Part shown: piece by piece, positions 62,754 through 64,000 of the stretch | How the letters are laid out: the number at the start of each line of letters is the position of its first letter | How positions within the stretch are numbered: the first letter of the stretch is position 1 | Assembly (NCBI RefSeq): GCF_900143645.1 | Contig: NZ_FRFD01000003.1 | Span: 124,001 to 188,000 of the forward strand | DNA from: Anaerocolumna xylanovorans DSM 12503 | GTDB lineage: Bacteria; Bacillota; Clostridia; Lachnospirales; Lachnospiraceae | Direction of reading: 5' to 3' | DNA: 64,000 bases | The notes under the pieces: generated by a model | Database searches by the model: none | Seen by the model: the letters and a program-made list of their open reading frames with translations, nothing else | What the model was told of the DNA's origin: nothing | Position numbers and translations under genes: made by a program

Positions 62754-62845
62754 AGGAGTTAGTTTGAAAAATCAAGTTTTTCAAACGCAAATTTGTGCCT
62801 GCGGCCCAAAGTCTGCAGGTACAGGAAAGGCATGGATATTATATG
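62754..62845 (+). repeat. Structured intergenic repeat, copy D
   Basis: GGAGTTAGT (62755-62763), perfect 10-bp stem GTTTGAAAAA/TTTTTCAAAC (62762-62786), then CGCAAATTTGTGCCTGC, stem CCTGC/GCAGG, and AGGAAAGGCATGGATATT leading to the ATG at 62843. It matches the second module of copy C before the DUF6323-like gene over about 60 bases. Confidence 0.82.
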
Positions 62846-63196
62846 TCCTACAAAATAGCAGTTGCCAGTACGGATGGCAAGGTAATCAACCAGCATTTCG
62901 GAAGAACGGAGAAGTTTTATATTATCGGGGTGGAGGATTCCGGTGAATACCATTACCTTGAGACAAGGGAAACATTGGCTGCCTGTCAGGGAGGCAGCCA
63001 TGATGAGGATGCCCTGGCGCGAAATGTGGAGCTGTTATCCGACTGTAAATATGTATTAGTAAGCCAGATTGGTCCGGGGGCTGAATATGCCCTTAGTAAA
63101 AGAGGAGTTACGGCTTTTGCAATCGCTCATTATGTTGACGAAGCGGTAAAAAAGCTGATTCATTATCAGTCGGAAATGAAACTGAACCAAAAATGA
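62843..63196 (+). CDS. NifX/NafY-like iron-molybdenum cofactor-binding domain protein
   Basis: Start at ATG 62843, with AGGAAAGG 12 bases upstream within repeat copy D. The protein has 117 residues, a single dinitrogenase-cofactor domain: IAVASTDGKVINQHFGRTEKFYII at the start (the HFG motif is typical) and YVLVSQIGPGAEYALSKRGVTAFAI near the end. Stand-alone members carry NifB-co or protect it. It replaces the domain fused to NifB in many diazotrophs. Same operon, after nifB. Confidence 0.88.
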   Translation: MSYKIAVASTDGKVINQHFGRTEKFYIIGVEDSGEYHYLETRETLAACQGGSHDEDALARNVELLSDCKYVLVSQIGPGAEYALSKRGVTAFAIAHYVDEAVKKLIHYQSEMKLNQK

Positions 63197-63249
63197 AACC
63201 AGAGAATCAGCCTCTTAAGACAGAGGGCTAATAAACAGGAGATCGGAGA

Positions 63250-64000
63250 ATGAAGATGAAGAGAAGAATAAGCAGCATGCTGGCTTTGTTACTGGTATTG
63301 GTATTTGCTTTATCGGCGTGCAAAGAGAAAACATCTACAGAAGCGGATACAAAGGATGCAACAGATTTAAGCTCTGTAACCCTTCGCGTTGGGGCTACCG
63401 GCTGGAACCTGCAGGGAGAGATTTTAAAAGTAGCAGGACTTGATGATACGCCTTACAAGGTGGAGTACACTGTGTTTCAGGGCGGAAATCTGGGACTGGA
63501 AGCAATGGCGGCAGACCAGATTGATTTTACTACGACTAGTGAAATTCCTCCGATTTTTGCATCCTTAGCTGAAAATGAAGGGAATTTCAAGATTATCGCC
63601 GTCAATAACAGCAATACACTGCTTCAGGAATTGATTCTTCCCCCCAACACAGGTATCAAGAGCGTTGCAGAATTAAAAGGCAAGAAGGTTGGGTATATCA
63701 AGTCAACAACAGCACAGTACTTTCTTTATGAAATGCTTAAGGAGGCAGGCCTTAAATGGACGGATATCGATGCCGTTGAAATCTCAACGGCAGATGGTGT
63801 GACCGCACTTCTTGGAGGCAACTTAGATGCTTTCGCAAGCTATGGCAATTCCATAAACGCAGCAAAGAACAGCGGAGCAACAACTCTTGCATCAGCACAG
63901 GATATCTTGTCCGGCAATTTCCCCTATGAAGCATCGGTAAAGGCTTTAGGTGATAATGCAAAAAGGGCTGCCATTGCTGATTATCTGGCAAGGCTTCAGT
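63250..64000 (+). CDS. SsuA/TauA/NitT-type ABC substrate-binding lipoprotein, 3'-truncated by the window edge
   Basis: The frame runs from ATG 63250 to the window end without a stop (about 250 residues). The signal peptide has a lipobox: LALLLVLVFALSAC with Cys24. The mature protein starts VTLRVGATGWNLQGEILKVAG and includes LEAMAADQIDFTTTSEIPPI and SVAELKGKKVGYIKSTTAQYFLYEMLKEAGL-type segments, typical of sulfonate/taurine/nitrate binding proteins (NMT1-like). It probably feeds an importer whose ATPase and permease lie beyond 64000. Its place behind the nitrogenase-like genes suggests it captures that enzyme's substrate. Confidence 0.88.
   Translation, partial: MKMKRRISSMLALLLVLVFALSACKEKTSTEADTKDATDLSSVTLRVGATGWNLQGEILKVAGLDDTPYKVEYTVFQGGNLGLEAMAADQIDFTTTSEIPPIFASLAENEGNFKIIAVNNSNTLLQELILPPNTGIKSVAELKGKKVGYIKSTTAQYFLYEMLKEAGLKWTDIDAVEISTADGVTALLGGNLDAFASYGNSINAAKNSGATTLASAQDILSGNFPYEASVKALGDNAKRAAIADYLARLQ

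Overview
The window reads as a chromosomal segment of an anaerobic, low-GC Firmicute of the Clostridia, most likely a Lachnospiraceae relative. This is inferred from AGGAGG-type ribosome sites, clostridial families (DUF4358, MBOAT/DHHW surface acetylation, hydroxylamine reductase with a DUF1858 tail), oxygen-sensitive nitrogenase-like proteins, and AT-rich intergenic DNA. I saw no rRNA, tRNA, CRISPR array, transposase or prophage.

Layout. 1-4.5 kb: the 3' part of a large, GC-richer secreted surface protein. 4.8-15.7 kb: small accessory and resistance-type genes (thioesterase, ANT(6)-like adenylyltransferase, AraC regulator, second nucleotidyltransferase, UvrA paralogue, MacB/FtsX-type ABC transporter with a divergent TetR). 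15.7-20 kb: CocE/NonD hydrolase, TetR and oleate hydratase. 20-31 kb: hydrolase, YeiH-type exporter with divergent LysR, Cache-GGDEF cyclase, uracil permease, ThuA protein, a tandem SDR pair whose second member has lost its catalytic residues, GNAT, YaaA. 30.5-34.9 kb: ECF sigma, membrane anti-sigma candidate, DUF4358 lipoprotein, MBOAT and DHHW proteins. 34.9-38 kb: reverse transsulfuration genes (mccB-mccA) plus a methyltransferase. 38-48 kb: flavin protein, Dus, TipA-like MerR with a 19-bp-spacer promoter, a DUF6323/DUF6179-like pair, and an ABC-2 transporter with its own two-component system. 48.4-52.1 kb: LTA-synthase-like protein with a C-terminal TIG-like domain, and a TPR-GGDEF cyclase. 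52.1-55.4 kb: nitrosative-stress cassette (Hcp, unknown protein, hemerythrin) behind an HcpR-type box at -41.5. 55.4-57.8 kb: ABC-F protein behind a leader peptide and attenuator.

The most interesting block is 57.87-64.0 kb (open at the right edge): NifH-, NifD- and NifK-like proteins, a compact NifB, a small NifX-like protein and an SsuA/TauA-like binding lipoprotein, with a clear promoter. There is no NifE/N. The NifD-like protein keeps cysteines that align with the P-cluster ligands and FeMo-co Cys275, but the positions matching His195 and His442 are both Phe. This suggests a NifB-cofactor-using reductase that is not a dinitrogenase. The best working hypothesis is an enzyme of the methylthio-alkane reductase (Mar) type for scavenging organic sulfur, fed by an ABC importer.

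A second unexplained signal is a family of short, hairpin-rich intergenic repeats (17.4, 31.6, 33.7, 40.8, 46.8, 61.8 and 62.8 kb). Most end at a start codon and supply its ribosome-binding site. One copy is composite, and two copies carry near-direct repeats of the initiation sequence at both ends.
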